Shown: positions 15,633 through 25,037 of the stretch, one piece after another
Layout: each line of letters begins with the position of its first letter
Position numbering within the stretch: the first letter of the stretch is position 1
Source of the DNA: Curvibacter sp.
GTDB lineage: Bacteria; Pseudomonadota; Gammaproteobacteria; Burkholderiales; Burkholderiaceae_C
Length of the DNA stretch: 64,000 nt
Direction of reading: 5' to 3'
Assembly (NCBI GenBank): GCA_004293725.1
Contig: REAW01000006.1
Coordinates: 186,001-250,000 of the forward strand
Translations under genes and position numbers: made by a program
The notes under the pieces: model-generated
What the model was told of the DNA's origin: nothing
The model's input: only the letters and a program-made list of their open reading frames with translations
The model's database searches: none

Positions 15633-16772
15633 GTGAGCGAATGGGTACGTTACGGAATGATTGGTTGCGGGATGATGGGCCAGGAGCATTTGCGCAATAT
15701 TGCGCTGCTGCCCGGGGCTTCGGTCACCCGCATGTTTGAGCCCGATGACGGCATGGCCCGCGCCAGTCTGGCGCTGGCCCCTGGTGCCCAGCGTGCTGCC
15801 AGTTTGGCAGAAGTAGTGCAGGCCGCTGATGTGGACTGCCTGGTAATTACCAGCCCCAATTTCCGGCATGCCGAACAACTGCGGGAGATTGCCGCATTGC
15901 GCGCGCTGCCGGTGCTATTGGAAAAACCCGCCTGCACAACCCTGGATGACGTGGCAAGCCTGGCGGCGCTGGGCCGCAGCTACCCTGCGCCCATCTGGGT
16001 AGCCATGGAATACCGTTACATGCCCCCGGTGGCCAAGCTGGCCGAAGAAGTGTTCAGCCAAGCCAATACCGGGCCCATGCACATGCTGGCCATACGGGAG
16101 CACCGCTTTCCGTTTTTGGTCAAGGTGGGAGATTGGAACCGCTTTAACGACTACACCGGCGGCACGCTGGTAGAGAAGTGTTGCCACTTTTTTGACCTAA
16201 TGCGTCACCTGACGCGCAGCGAGCCTGTGCGGGTGTTTGCCTCGGCCTCGGTGGCCCACAACCACCTGGACGAACAGTACCCCGACGGCACACCCGATAT
16301 CTTGGACAACGCGTTTGTGGTGCTGGAGTTTGCCAATGGCCAACGGGCGTCGCTGGACCTGTGTATGTTTGCAGAAGGCTCACGCTACCAGGAAGAAATT
16401 TCAGTAGTGGGGCCCAAGGGCAAAGTGGAGTGCTTTGTGCCCGGGCCCGGACGTTTTTGGCCGGACCACCTGGGGCCGGCTCCGGTGCCACGGCTGGTGC
16501 TGAGTCCGCGCAACCCCAAGGGGCCGCACGAGCTGGAGGTGCCGGTTGATCCCGAGGCACTGGCTGCGGGAGACCACAATGGCTCCACGCTCTACCAGCA
16601 CCAGCGCTTCAACGCGGTGGTGCGAGGCAAGGGCGCTGTGGAAGTGAGCCTGCGCGATGGGCTGGCTGCGGTGGTGATGGGCATGGCAGCACAAGAGTCC
16701 GCACGGACGGGGCAGGCAATCGACCTGACCCAGGGCCGCTTTGGCCTTGGCGGCTTGCTGGGCGCGAGTTGA
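15633..16772 (+). CDS. Gfo/Idh/MocA-family sugar oxidoreductase
   Basis: 379 residues with a GTG start preceded by AAAGGAGA. The N-terminal Rossmann fold begins YGMIGCGMMGQEHL (NAD(P)-binding glycines), with the ITSPNFRH and LLEKPACT segments typical of the family; EKP carries the catalytic-site lysine. The C-terminal half has VGDWNRFNDYTGGTLVEKCC with the HFFDLMRHL histidine region. The family oxidises or reduces sugars and sugar acids with NAD(P). It leads a run of carbohydrate genes, so it probably processes the imported sugar or a released unit; the substrate is not readable from sequence. Confidence 0.88.
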   Translation: MSEWVRYGMIGCGMMGQEHLRNIALLPGASVTRMFEPDDGMARASLALAPGAQRAASLAEVVQAADVDCLVITSPNFRHAEQLREIAALRALPVLLEKPACTTLDDVASLAALGRSYPAPIWVAMEYRYMPPVAKLAEEVFSQANTGPMHMLAIREHRFPFLVKVGDWNRFNDYTGGTLVEKCCHFFDLMRHLTRSEPVRVFASASVAHNHLDEQYPDGTPDILDNAFVVLEFANGQRASLDLCMFAEGSRYQEEISVVGPKGKVECFVPGPGRFWPDHLGPAPVPRLVLSPRNPKGPHELEVPVDPEALAAGDHNGSTLYQHQRFNAVVRGKGAVEVSLRDGLAAVVMGMAAQESARTGQAIDLTQGRFGLGGLLGAS

Positions 16773-16781
16773 ACTCAAAAT

Positions 16782-17744
16782 TTAACTGGGTAGCACCTGC
16801 TTCAGAAATGCAGCGGCGCGCGCCCAGTCCAACGCGGTCATGGCGTGGCCACCGGTGCGCTCTTGCCAGTCTATGCAATGGGGCACCCCTAGTGCCGCCC
16901 ATGTGGGCTGCAGTTGCGCATAGGCGTACTGCGTCCCCGCAGGGTTGGCCCAAAGGTCGTCGCTGGCCTGCAATAGGCACAGCCCACGCGGCGCTATGGC
17001 GCGCAACAGGGGCAGGTTGTCGGTAGCAGTGAGCTGTTGTTGGGTTGCTTCCTTCGCAGCCTCTGGCCCCAGCCAGTGCGGAAAGCGCTGCGCCAGGTCG
17101 GCCAAGCTCTCGCTACCCTGGCCCATCACCTGCAAGGAACCCGCGCCCCCAGTTCCGCTGTTGTGGGAAATGGTGGCGCGAATCCGGGCGTCGGTGGCGC
17201 CTGCCAAGAGGGCGGCTTTGCCTCCGCGCGAGTGGCCGATGACGCCAATGCCTTGCGACGCAGCGCGTTGGGTTTGCAGCAAAGCGTCCACACAGCGCTG
17301 CAAGCCCCAGGCCCAGGCGGAAATGGCGCCAAACGCCGCTTCAGGCCACGCCTCAAACACAGGCCCTGCGCGCAAGGCATCTGGCGGATCAAACGCGAGA
17401 TCCAGCCGGTTGAACCAAGCCAGGGCAACGCCTTGCTGGCCAACTTCGTAGGCGATCTCTTCATTCACACAGTGTGGCCAGCAACCATCCGGACTCAACA
17501 GCACCGGGACTGGGGCATGCCCAGACGGCCAGTAGACAACCATCGTCCACTCCACGATCGCGCCCCCCACTCCGCAAGGCACACAAACTCTCCAGTTGTC
17601 ACAAACGCGACCTGCCCGCTCCAGCCGGTGCATCAGTGTCACGCTCACGCTACCGCAATAGGGCGGCAACCCTCCAAAGAGACCGTCTACGTAGCCTTGC
17701 GCTTGCAGAGTAAGGCTTGGTGGGGAGGAAAATTCATTCATCAT
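16782..17744 (-). CDS. Alpha/beta hydrolase, CE15 (glucuronoyl esterase)-like
   Basis: 320 residues. The nucleophile elbow is GHSRGGKAALLAGATDARIR, followed by ISHNSGTGG, a pattern like the carbohydrate esterase family 15 and related dienelactone-hydrolase-type enzymes (there GxSRxGK followed by an SGxGG block). Possible remaining triad members are the Asp or Glu in QASDDLWANPAGT and the His in RTGGHAMTALDW. There is no signal peptide, so the enzyme is cytoplasmic and would act on a small imported ester. It is divergent from the ABC importer operon with only 71 bp between, and convergent with the MocA-type gene. The esterase call is good; the exact substrate is a guess. Confidence 0.7.
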   Translation of the reverse strand: MMNEFSSPPSLTLQAQGYVDGLFGGLPPYCGSVSVTLMHRLERAGRVCDNWRVCVPCGVGGAIVEWTMVVYWPSGHAPVPVLLSPDGCWPHCVNEEIAYEVGQQGVALAWFNRLDLAFDPPDALRAGPVFEAWPEAAFGAISAWAWGLQRCVDALLQTQRAASQGIGVIGHSRGGKAALLAGATDARIRATISHNSGTGGAGSLQVMGQGSESLADLAQRFPHWLGPEAAKEATQQQLTATDNLPLLRAIAPRGLCLLQASDDLWANPAGTQYAYAQLQPTWAALGVPHCIDWQERTGGHAMTALDWARAAAFLKQVLPS

Positions 17745-17751
17745 TCGTATA

Positions 17752-17762
17752 AACCATAGGTT
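17752..17762. promoter_or_regulatory. Small inverted repeat in the esterase / ABC importer intergenic region
   Basis: AACC-ATA-GGTT lies in the 71-bp gap between two divergent sugar-cluster genes. It could be part of an operator for a LacI- or GntR-type regulator, but no regulator gene is adjacent and the arms are only 4 bp. Confidence 0.25.
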
Positions 17763-17815
17763 CTTTTTTCTCTGCTTGGTCTATATTTTGGTTCACCCAT
17801 ATCCAGGAGACATTC

Positions 17816-19087
17816 ATGAATTCTTTTCGTATCCGCCCAACCGCCCTGATTGCAGGCCTCTTTTTGGCTACCGGTATGGCCCACGCGGGTGAAATTCGCG
17901 TCATGTGTTACCAGGACGGCGTGGAGTGCGATGTGACAGCCGAGCAAGCCAAGCGCTTTGAGGCCGCCAATCCGGGTACCAAAGTCATCATCGATACCGT
18001 TCCCTACAAGACCATTGTGGAGCAGTTGCCTGTGCAACTGGCTGCAGGCCAAGGCCCCGACATCGCGCGTGTAACCGACCTGGGCGGACTGTCCAAGTAC
18101 TACCTGGACGTTTCGGCACACGTGAAGGACCGCAAGTATTGGGATGCCAACTTTGGCGCCACCGCTGGCTGGCTGCGCCCTTCCGCCAACGACAAGGGCA
18201 TTTACGGCTTCATGTCGCAGCTGACCATGACCGGCCCCTACGTGAACAAGACGTTGTTTGAGCAGGCCAAAATTCCTATGCCTGGCGCCAAGGCATCATG
18301 GGATGAGTGGGTGGACGCCGCACGCAAAGTAGCCAAGGCCACTGAAACCAAAGCCGCCATGGCGTGGGACCGGTCAGGTCACCGGTTCGCAGGCCCGGCC
18401 ATTAGCTACGGCGCCAAGATTTTTGACGCCCAAGGCAATGCGGTCATCGATGACGGCTACAAGTCGGCCGTGACCAAGTTTGTGTCGTGGCACAAAGATG
18501 GCAGCATGCTGAAAGAAGTGTGGGCCGGCTCGGGTGGCTCCACCTATGCGGACTCGATTGGTGAGTTCATCAACGGCAACGTGGTGATGGTTTTGTCTGG
18601 AAGCTGGCAAATCAACCGCCTGCAACGGGATGTGGCCAACAAGTTTGACTGGGTGGCGGTGCCCAACCCGTGCGGCCCGTCCGCTTGCTCGGGCATTCCG
18701 GGCGGAGCCGCTTGGGTGGCCCTGAAGACCAGCAAGTCACCCAAGGAGGTGGGCGCATTCCTGGACTTCATTGCCTCTGAGGCCGCATACGCGGAGTTCA
18801 CCGGCAAGACCAACAACATCCCGGCCCACTCCGGTTTGGCCAGCAAAGGGGTTCCATACCCTGGCGCGCAACCAGGTGCCCGGGCAGCACTTGGTGTATT
18901 CAGCAGCGGAGTTGCCAACCTGGCGCCTGCTGCCTACCAGTTCCAGGGCTATAAGTTCAATCGCGCCATCATGCTGCCCACCGTGGCGCGTGTGACCCAG
19001 GCTATCGTGGGCGAAATGAGCACGGACGAGGCGGTCAGCAAGATCTCCGCCGATATGCAGGACGCGATCAAGCAAGCGCAGAAATAA
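17816..19087 (+). CDS. ABC sugar transporter, periplasmic substrate-binding protein
   Basis: 423 residues, ATG preceded by AGGAGA. A signal peptide (residues 1-24, ending GMAHA) precedes the mature start GEIRVMCYQDGVECDVT. It is a cluster-D solute-binding protein (extracellular solute-binding family 1): RFEAANPGTKVIIDTVPY, QLPVQLAAGQGPDIARVTDL, SWDEWVDAARKVAKAT and IPGGAAWVALKTSKSPKEVG are characteristic. It is the first gene of a five-gene operon with two permeases, an ATPase and a GH31 glycosidase, so an alpha-linked oligosaccharide is the likely cargo. A hairpin follows the stop codon and probably keeps this message more abundant than the downstream ones. Confidence 0.9.
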   Translation: MNSFRIRPTALIAGLFLATGMAHAGEIRVMCYQDGVECDVTAEQAKRFEAANPGTKVIIDTVPYKTIVEQLPVQLAAGQGPDIARVTDLGGLSKYYLDVSAHVKDRKYWDANFGATAGWLRPSANDKGIYGFMSQLTMTGPYVNKTLFEQAKIPMPGAKASWDEWVDAARKVAKATETKAAMAWDRSGHRFAGPAISYGAKIFDAQGNAVIDDGYKSAVTKFVSWHKDGSMLKEVWAGSGGSTYADSIGEFINGNVVMVLSGSWQINRLQRDVANKFDWVAVPNPCGPSACSGIPGGAAWVALKTSKSPKEVGAFLDFIASEAAYAEFTGKTNNIPAHSGLASKGVPYPGAQPGARAALGVFSSGVANLAPAAYQFQGYKFNRAIMLPTVARVTQAIVGEMSTDEAVSKISADMQDAIKQAQK

Positions 19088-19109
19088 TCGCGTCGTTCTG
19101 TAGCCCTGT

Positions 19110-19139
19110 TGCCCGGGTCGCATCACTGCGCCCCGGGCA
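19110..19139 (+). terminator. Intercistronic hairpin after the binding-protein gene
   Basis: TGCCCGGG (19110-19117) and CCCGGGCA (19132-19139) form a perfect 8-bp stem; TCGC/GCGC inside could extend it with one mismatch. It lies 22 bases past the stop codon and is followed by a pyrimidine run rather than a clean T tract. It is more likely a partial terminator or mRNA-stabilising element between binding protein and permease genes than a full stop. Confidence 0.55.
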
Positions 19140-19196
19140 CTTCTTTCTGCCGGCTTGGGCGCACCCCTAAGGCCAAGGCGCTTTTGGAAACATTCT

Positions 19197-20174
19197 GTGC
19201 GATTCCTGTCTTTTTTCTTCGATCTGCTGGAGCCGTTTTTTCGGCTCGGCCAAAGATGGCTGGGACTGTCCCGCCTGGGGTGGCTGTTCGTTGCGCCCAA
19301 TCTGTTGATCATCGGCATATTCACTTTCCTGCCTATTCTGATCAACATCGTGTATGCGGTCACAGGGGGGGTCAACCTGTTCCCGTTTCAGCGACCGTTC
19401 ACGGGCGCGGAGAACTTCAAAATCTTGTTCGAATGCCAGAACTACCTTGATTTGTCGACCTGCCGCAAAGATGTGTTCTGGCGCGCTATTGGCAACACGC
19501 TCAAGTTCAGTTTTTTGCAAGTGGGATTGATGGTGTTGCTGTCACTGGTCACGGCGCTGGTGCTCAACCGCAAAATAATCGGGCGCGGTTTCTGGCGCGG
19601 GGTGTTTTTCTACCCGGTGCTGCTGTCACCCGTGGTGGTGGCCCTGATATGGAAGTGGCTGCTGCAAAACCAGGGCGTTTTCAACGCGGGCTTGGTGGCG
19701 ATCAATATGCCCGCAATCGAGTGGCTGACGGACGCGGGCTGGGCCTTTTTCTGGACTGTGTTTGTATCCATTTGGGCCCACATGGGGTTTTACACATTGA
19801 TTTTGCTCGCGGGGTTGCAAGCCATCCCGCGCGACCTTTACGAAGCGGCTGAAATGGACCGGGCCGGCCCATGGCGCACGCTCACCCGCATTACGCTGCC
19901 GCTGCTGATGCCCAACCTGATTGTGGTGCTGGTACTGGCTGCCATCCGCGCGGTACAGGTGTTTGACGAAGTATTTGTGTTGACCGGGGGCGGCCCAGGG
20001 TCTGCCACCACGTTCATTGTTCAATTCATCTACCAAACCGGCTTTGCTGAACAAATACACCTCTATGGCTTGGCCGCTGCCGCCTCATTGGCGCTGGCTG
20101 TCTTCTTGGTGATCTTGACGCTGGCGCAACTCAGACTGACGCGTGCCAGCGAGGCAGGACAAAAAGGGCATTGA
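19197..20174 (+). CDS. ABC sugar transporter permease (MalF-like)
   Basis: About 325 residues from the GTG at 19197, which has GGAAA upstream; the open frame starts at a TTG at 19155 without a ribosome site. Six membrane helices are visible, beginning LGWLFVAPNLLIIGIFTFLP. The EAA loop that docks onto the ATPase reads LYEAAEMDRAGPWRTLTRIT followed by LPLLMPNL. A periplasmic segment CQNYLDLSTCRKDVFWRAIG lies after helix 1, with two cysteines that might pair. The gene is followed immediately by the second permease. Confidence 0.88.
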   Translation: MRFLSFFFDLLEPFFRLGQRWLGLSRLGWLFVAPNLLIIGIFTFLPILINIVYAVTGGVNLFPFQRPFTGAENFKILFECQNYLDLSTCRKDVFWRAIGNTLKFSFLQVGLMVLLSLVTALVLNRKIIGRGFWRGVFFYPVLLSPVVVALIWKWLLQNQGVFNAGLVAINMPAIEWLTDAGWAFFWTVFVSIWAHMGFYTLILLAGLQAIPRDLYEAAEMDRAGPWRTLTRITLPLLMPNLIVVLVLAAIRAVQVFDEVFVLTGGGPGSATTFIVQFIYQTGFAEQIHLYGLAAAASLALAVFLVILTLAQLRLTRASEAGQKGH

Positions 20175-20175
20175 C

Positions 20176-21225
20176 ATGAAAGCACTGAATTTCTTGGCCC
20201 GCACCCGAGGCCGTCATCGCCTGCATTGGACCGATGTCGTCAGCTACGCCTATCTGGCGCTGGGGCTGTTTGTGATGTTTGCACCGGTGGTTTGGCTGGT
20301 GGCATCTTCGTTCAAGACGGAATCTGCCATTGGGCAGTTTCCGCCCACCTTTTTGCCTTATAGCCAAAAGACTGTGGTGGTAGCGGGACACGAGAAACCG
20401 TTGCCGCTCTACAAAGCCACGCTGGATGATGGAAGCCAACGCGAGCTCGCCCAAGTAAGCCGCATCGGCATCATGGCCAACATGGTGGACCCGGCCAATC
20501 CAGCCGAGACGGTGAAGATCAACATCCGGCAGCGAGTGCCGGTGAATGAACTGAAGTTTGCCTGGGGGAACTACACCGACCTGTTTGGCAAGTTCACTTT
20601 TGGCAAATACCTTTGGAACAGTGTCTTCATTACCGTGGTGGCCACGGTGCTAACGTTGTTGTTTAACTCCATGGCGGCGTTTGCCCTTTCCAAGTACCGC
20701 TTCCAAGGTCAAAAGACGGTCTTCCTCCTGATCATCGCAACACTGATGATTCCACCCACCATCATCCTGGTGCCGGTGTTTCTGGTCATCAACGAGGTGG
20801 GGTTACTCAACAACCTGTGGGGCGTGATTTTGCCTGCGGTGGCCACGCCCACCGGGGTGTTTTTGTTACGCCAGTACATGCTGACGATCCCCGACGAGCT
20901 GATTGAAGCCGCACGCATGGACCACGCCAGCGAATGGCGCATCTACTGGCGCATTGTGTTGCCGCTTTCGGCGCCTGCGTTGGCGGTGTTGGCCATCTTC
21001 TCAGTCATGTGGCGGTGGAATGACTTTTTGCTGCCATTGATTGTGCTGTCGCAAAGCCAGCATTTCACGCTGCAACTGGCGCTCAACTCCTTCCAGGGGG
21101 AACTCAACACCCAATGGAACTATTTGCTGGCCATGACGGTGATCACGCTGCTGCCGGTGACGCTTGTTTTCGCCTTCCTTCAGCGCTACATCACCACTGG
21201 CATTGCCAGCGCTGGCGTGAAGTAA
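20176..21225 (+). CDS. ABC sugar transporter permease (MalG-like)
   Basis: 349 residues, starting 1 bp after the stop of the first permease. It has six membrane helices; the EAA loop is [20 protein letters not shown] followed by LPLSAPAL. Between helix 1 ([20 protein letters not shown]) and helix 2 there is an unusually long periplasmic insert of about 95 residues ([13 protein letters not shown] to [13 protein letters not shown]), with a small beta-rich part ([20 protein letters not shown]). Such inserts occur in some proteobacterial MalG-like subunits and may contact the binding protein. Confidence 0.88.
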   Translation: MKALNFLARTRGRHRLHWTDVVSYAYLALGLFVMFAPVVWLVASSFKTESAIGQFPPTFLPYSQKTVVVAGHEKPLPLYKATLDDGSQRELAQVSRIGIMANMVDPANPAETVKINIRQRVPVNELKFAWGNYTDLFGKFTFGKYLWNSVFITVVATVLTLLFNSMAAFALSKYRFQGQKTVFLLIIATLMIPPTIILVPVFLVINEVGLLNNLWGVILPAVATPTGVFLLRQYMLTIPDELIEAARMDHASEWRIYWRIVLPLSAPALAVLAIFSVMWRWNDFLLPLIVLSQSQHFTLQLALNSFQGELNTQWNYLLAMTVITLLPVTLVFAFLQRYITTGIASAGVK

Positions 21226-21259
21226 CCCGCCCTCCCGAATTTTTCACAGGCCTTTGAAC

Positions 21260-22294
21260 GTGTCCACACTCGAACTTCGCTCCATCCAAAAATCTTTTGA
21301 CCAAGTCATGGTCATTCATGGCGTAGATCTTGATGTAAAGAAAGGTGAATTTGTCGTGTTTGTCGGACCTTCTGGCTGCGGCAAATCGACCCTGTTGCGC
21401 ATGATTGCGGGGCTTGATGCGCCCACGTCCGGGGACTTGCTTATTGAAGGACAACGGGTTAATGACATTGGCGCGGCGGATCGCGGTTGCGCCATGGTGT
21501 TCCAGTCATACGCGTTGTACCCCCACATGAGCGTTTTTGACAACATGGCCTTTGGCCTGGAAAACGCCCGCGTGCCACGCCCCGAAATTGAACGCAAGGT
21601 TCAAGAGGCTGCACAGATGCTCCAACTCGACACGTTGTTGCAACGCAAACCAACCCAACTGTCGGGCGGGCAACGGCAACGCGTGGCGATCGGCCGGGCG
21701 ATTGTGCGCAACCCCAAGATTTTTTTGTTTGACGAACCGCTCTCCAACCTTGATGCGGAGTTGCGCGTTTCCATGCGCGGAGAGCTGCGGGAGCTGCACC
21801 AGCGACTGGCCGCCACCATGATCTATGTGACCCACGACCAAGTCGAAGCCATGACCATGGCCGACAAAATTGTGGTGCTGCGCGCCGGTCGTATTGAACA
21901 AGTGGGTACACCGCAAGCGCTGTACGACACGCCCGACAACGTATTCGTGGCTGGATTCATTGGCAGCCCGCGCATGAATTTCATGCCCGCTGCCGCGGCA
22001 CAGCAAGACGCCGCCTTGCGCGCTGCCATGCCCGCTTCCGCCGCACAAGTTGGCGTTCGCCCCGAGCACTGGTTGCCCGGTAGCGTGGGTGATGGACTGG
22101 CCATCACGGTGCTGGGTAGCGAGTATCTCGGCGCTCAGCGCTTGGTGCAGGGTCGCCTGGGTGATGGAACCAAGGTGGAGTTGTTGATGGAGGGCGGAAC
22201 ACAACCTGCGGCCGGTGCCTTGATCCATATGACGCCACAGCCACAGCGCTGGCACGCCTTTGACAGTGCCGGTCAACGCATCACGCGGGGCTGA
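21260..22294 (+). CDS. ABC sugar transporter ATPase (MalK/UgpC-like)
   Basis: About 344 residues. The GTG at 21260 is best placed relative to CACAGG upstream; a TTG at 21254 is also in frame. All ATPase motifs are present: Walker [11 protein letters not shown]-loop [12 protein letters not shown], signature LSGGQRQR, Walker [13 protein letters not shown] and the switch histidine in [11 protein letters not shown]. The C-terminal 110 residues form the OB-like regulatory domain ([41 protein letters not shown]). ATPases of this type energise disaccharide and oligosaccharide import. It overlaps nothing and is followed 6 bp later by the GH31 gene. Confidence 0.9.
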   Translation: MSTLELRSIQKSFDQVMVIHGVDLDVKKGEFVVFVGPSGCGKSTLLRMIAGLDAPTSGDLLIEGQRVNDIGAADRGCAMVFQSYALYPHMSVFDNMAFGLENARVPRPEIERKVQEAAQMLQLDTLLQRKPTQLSGGQRQRVAIGRAIVRNPKIFLFDEPLSNLDAELRVSMRGELRELHQRLAATMIYVTHDQVEAMTMADKIVVLRAGRIEQVGTPQALYDTPDNVFVAGFIGSPRMNFMPAAAAQQDAALRAAMPASAAQVGVRPEHWLPGSVGDGLAITVLGSEYLGAQRLVQGRLGDGTKVELLMEGGTQPAAGALIHMTPQPQRWHAFDSAGQRITRG

Positions 22295-22300
22295 ACCCCT

Positions 22301-24454
22301 ATGACTCCCATTCAGATGACGTCGTGGGCGTTGCATCCTGGCGGCGCGGATGCGGACGCCAGTGCAGGCCTGGGCGATGGCGGCCAATTGCGCGTGGTGT
22401 TTTTGTCACCCAGCATGGCGCGTGTTACCTGGGCATTGGGGGCTGGCTTTCGGGAGCCCCGCACCTGGTCTGTTGCGCCCTTGCCTGCGACTGATGTGCC
22501 TTGGGAAGGCAGAGCGCGTGAGAGCCTGGCGGGCTTCCAGCGCCCAGTGGTTTCAGCGCTAGCCGGTAGCCACCAACTCGCGACTGCCGCCTTGGCTGTG
22601 CAGTTGCTGGGCGGAGATGGGCAACCGCTACGACTAGTGTGGAGCGACCCGACCACTCAACACATTTTTCAGAGCGACCGGACTACCAGCGCTTACCTTA
22701 GCGAGCGCCGCACGGGCTTGCTCCGCCACTGCCTAGAGCGCAACCCACGCGAACACTATTTTGGGCTTGGCGATAAGACCGGCCCGCTCAACCTGCATGG
22801 ACGCCGGCTGCGCTGCCTGGGACAAGATTCCATTGGCTACGACCCTGCCACGGGCGACCCGCTGTACAAGCATTGGCCCTTTGTCATGACCCGAACCGTA
22901 GACGGGTTGTGGACCGGCGTGTACTACGACACCTTGTGCGCCACCACGTTTGATTTGGGTTGCGAACACGACAATTACCACGGCTTGTTCCGGTCGGTGG
23001 AGATCGACGATGGCGATCTGGACTATTACCTGATGGTGGGGCGCACCCCCGCCGAAGTGGTGGCGCAATTCGTATCCTTGATCGGAGGAACCCATTTGCC
23101 GCCCCGCTGGAGCCTGGGCTTTGCACAAACCGCGATGGGCTTGGCTGATTCTCCCAATGCCCAGGAATTGCTGGAGAACTTCATTGGGGAGTGCCAGTCG
23201 CGCCGTGTTCCTATCTCGTCGTTTCATTATGGATCTGGTTATTCGAGCCGGGGTAAACAACGCTATGTGTTTACCTGGAACCGGAACAAGTTTCCCGATC
23301 CTGAAGGTGTGAACGCCAAGTTTCAGGGCGCTGGCATGCGTCTGGTCGCGAACCTGAAACCTTGTCTGCTTGATGACCATCCAGCCTACGGCGCGCTTGC
23401 AAATCAGCGTGCCTTCATTGAAAGCAGTGTGACTGGCCGTCCCGTGATCGAGCCCTACTGGGACGGTCAAGGCTCGCACTTGGACTTCACCAAGCCACAG
23501 GCCGTATCGTGGTGGCAGCAGCAACTGCGAGAACAGATTTTGGAGAAGGGCATCGATGTTGGGTGGAACGACAACAACGAGTACGCCATCCAGTCCGAAG
23601 ACGCGTTTACCCAAGGCTGGAATCAGCCACTGCCGATGCACCGCAGTCGCCCCCTGCATGCCTTGCTCATGACCCGTGCCAGCTTCGAGGCGCAAGAAGC
23701 CTTTGGACTCCACCATGGCACGGAAGAGCCGGTGTACTCTGTCACACGCGCCGGCCCGCCCGGTATTCAGCGCTATGCACAAACCTGGTCGGGCGATAAC
23801 ACCACCAGTTGGGCATCGCTCAAGTGGAACATTCGCACCGGCCTGCAAATGGGGCTGTCAGGCATGTTCAATATTGGTCACGACGTTGGCGGGTTCTATG
23901 GCCCGGTGCCAGAGCCTGAATTATTCCTGCGCTGGGTGCAGTCCTGTGCTCTCAATCCACGCATGGTGATGAACTCGTGGAAAGCGAACAACGTAAGCAA
24001 TTTGCCGTGGATGCACCCCGAGGTGACCGACGCGGTGCTTGACGCCATTCGCTTGCGGTACCGGCTGATGCCCTACTTGTGGCAATGTTTCCAGCGTGCC
24101 AGCGCGCACCATGAGCCCATTATTCGCCCTACTTTTTTCAATTTCCCGAACGACAGTGCGTGCCTGAATGACAACGATGAATTCATGCTCGGTGACCGCT
24201 TGCTAGTCGCACCGGTTGTGAACGAAGGCGAGCGACAGCGCAGCCTGTATCTTCCGAATTTGCCCGATGGAAAAGGCTGGATTGACTTTTACTCGCGCGC
24301 GCGCTCAACCGCTGGCGCATGGCATGCGGTCGATGCGCCTTTGCATCGCCTGCCCCTGTTCGTCGTTGAAGGAGCTGAGCTACCCGTGTCGGTCCCCTTG
24401 GCCGGGGCGCTTCCTAAGCATGACGATCCGGTCAGTGAAGTACTCCGGTTCTAG
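22301..24454 (+). CDS. GH31-family alpha-glycosidase
   Basis: 717 residues, ATG start 6 bp after the transporter ATPase stop. The N-terminal beta domain (to about residue 230) is followed by the catalytic barrel: PPRWSLGFAQTAMG, GWNDNNE with the nucleophile near Asp424, and WSGDNTTSW with the acid/base near Asp499, then GMFNIGHDVGGFYG and RLMPYLWQCF. There is no signal peptide, so it acts in the cytoplasm on sugar brought in by the importer encoded upstream. GH31 includes alpha-glucosidases, alpha-xylosidases and sulfoquinovosidases; the motif details I can read do not settle which. Placement at the end of the importer operon supports oligosaccharide breakdown. Confidence 0.88.
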   Translation: MTPIQMTSWALHPGGADADASAGLGDGGQLRVVFLSPSMARVTWALGAGFREPRTWSVAPLPATDVPWEGRARESLAGFQRPVVSALAGSHQLATAALAVQLLGGDGQPLRLVWSDPTTQHIFQSDRTTSAYLSERRTGLLRHCLERNPREHYFGLGDKTGPLNLHGRRLRCLGQDSIGYDPATGDPLYKHWPFVMTRTVDGLWTGVYYDTLCATTFDLGCEHDNYHGLFRSVEIDDGDLDYYLMVGRTPAEVVAQFVSLIGGTHLPPRWSLGFAQTAMGLADSPNAQELLENFIGECQSRRVPISSFHYGSGYSSRGKQRYVFTWNRNKFPDPEGVNAKFQGAGMRLVANLKPCLLDDHPAYGALANQRAFIESSVTGRPVIEPYWDGQGSHLDFTKPQAVSWWQQQLREQILEKGIDVGWNDNNEYAIQSEDAFTQGWNQPLPMHRSRPLHALLMTRASFEAQEAFGLHHGTEEPVYSVTRAGPPGIQRYAQTWSGDNTTSWASLKWNIRTGLQMGLSGMFNIGHDVGGFYGPVPEPELFLRWVQSCALNPRMVMNSWKANNVSNLPWMHPEVTDAVLDAIRLRYRLMPYLWQCFQRASAHHEPIIRPTFFNFPNDSACLNDNDEFMLGDRLLVAPVVNEGERQRSLYLPNLPDGKGWIDFYSRARSTAGAWHAVDAPLHRLPLFVVEGAELPVSVPLAGALPKHDDPVSEVLRF

Positions 24455-24477
24455 CGCAGCCAGTCGCCGTTGACCAG

Positions 24478-25026
24478 TTAATTGGCGTCGGTGCCAAAAC
24501 GATCAAATTTGCTGCGCCAGAAGCTCAGTGCGGGCGTTTCCTGCGATGCATATTCCAGCACCCGGCCAATCACAATGGTGTGATCCCCGGCATCCACCAG
24601 TTGGTGCAATTCGCATTCAAACCACGCTGCGGCGCCCGGCAGGCATACCCGCGTGCTGGCCAGTCGTTCTTGCGGAACACCTTTGAATCGCTGCTCCAAA
24701 CTGCCCGTTGCAAACTGCCGGGCCAAGGACTGTTGGGCATGGGACAAGACGTTTACCGTAAACCCGCCGGAGCGGGTGAATGCCTCGTAGCTGCTGGCCT
24801 CGCGGCGGATGCTCCACAGAACCAACCGTGGCTCCAGCGAGACCGAAGAAAAGGAGTTGCAGGTCATGCCCCAGTCGAGGTCCTGCCATCGGGTGGTTAC
24901 CACGGTTACGCCCGTGCCAAAGCTTGCCAAGGCATGGCGGTAGTCTGCATGGTCATTGGCGGCTGCCGTGGCGGGAGGCGCAACAGCGGGTGTACTCGCA
25001 GATAGTGCGTCGGGGTGCAAGCGCAT
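24478..25026 (-). CDS. Flavin reductase family protein (FMN-dependent)
   Basis: About 182 residues from the ATG at 25026; a TTG at 25041 would add five residues. The flavin reductase-like FMN-binding fold shows YRHALASFGTGVTVVTTRWQ, GMTCNSFSSVSLEPRLVLWS (the FMN phosphate and ring contacts), FTVNVLSHAQQSLARQFATG and FECELHQLVDAGDHTIVIGR. It probably supplies reduced FMN to the LLM monooxygenase encoded two genes upstream. It begins 11 bp after the aldo/keto reductase stop, so the three genes form one operon. Confidence 0.85.
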   Translation of the reverse strand: MRLHPDALSASTPAVAPPATAAANDHADYRHALASFGTGVTVVTTRWQDLDWGMTCNSFSSVSLEPRLVLWSIRREASSYEAFTRSGGFTVNVLSHAQQSLARQFATGSLEQRFKGVPQERLASTRVCLPGAAAWFECELHQLVDAGDHTIVIGRVLEYASQETPALSFWRSKFDRFGTDAN

Positions 25027-25037
25027 GGAATGCTCTT

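Noticed and set aside
22733..23848. 371-codon open frame on the minus strand
   Set aside because: Antisense of the GH31 catalytic domain, where both catalytic aspartates and family motifs are read on the plus strand.
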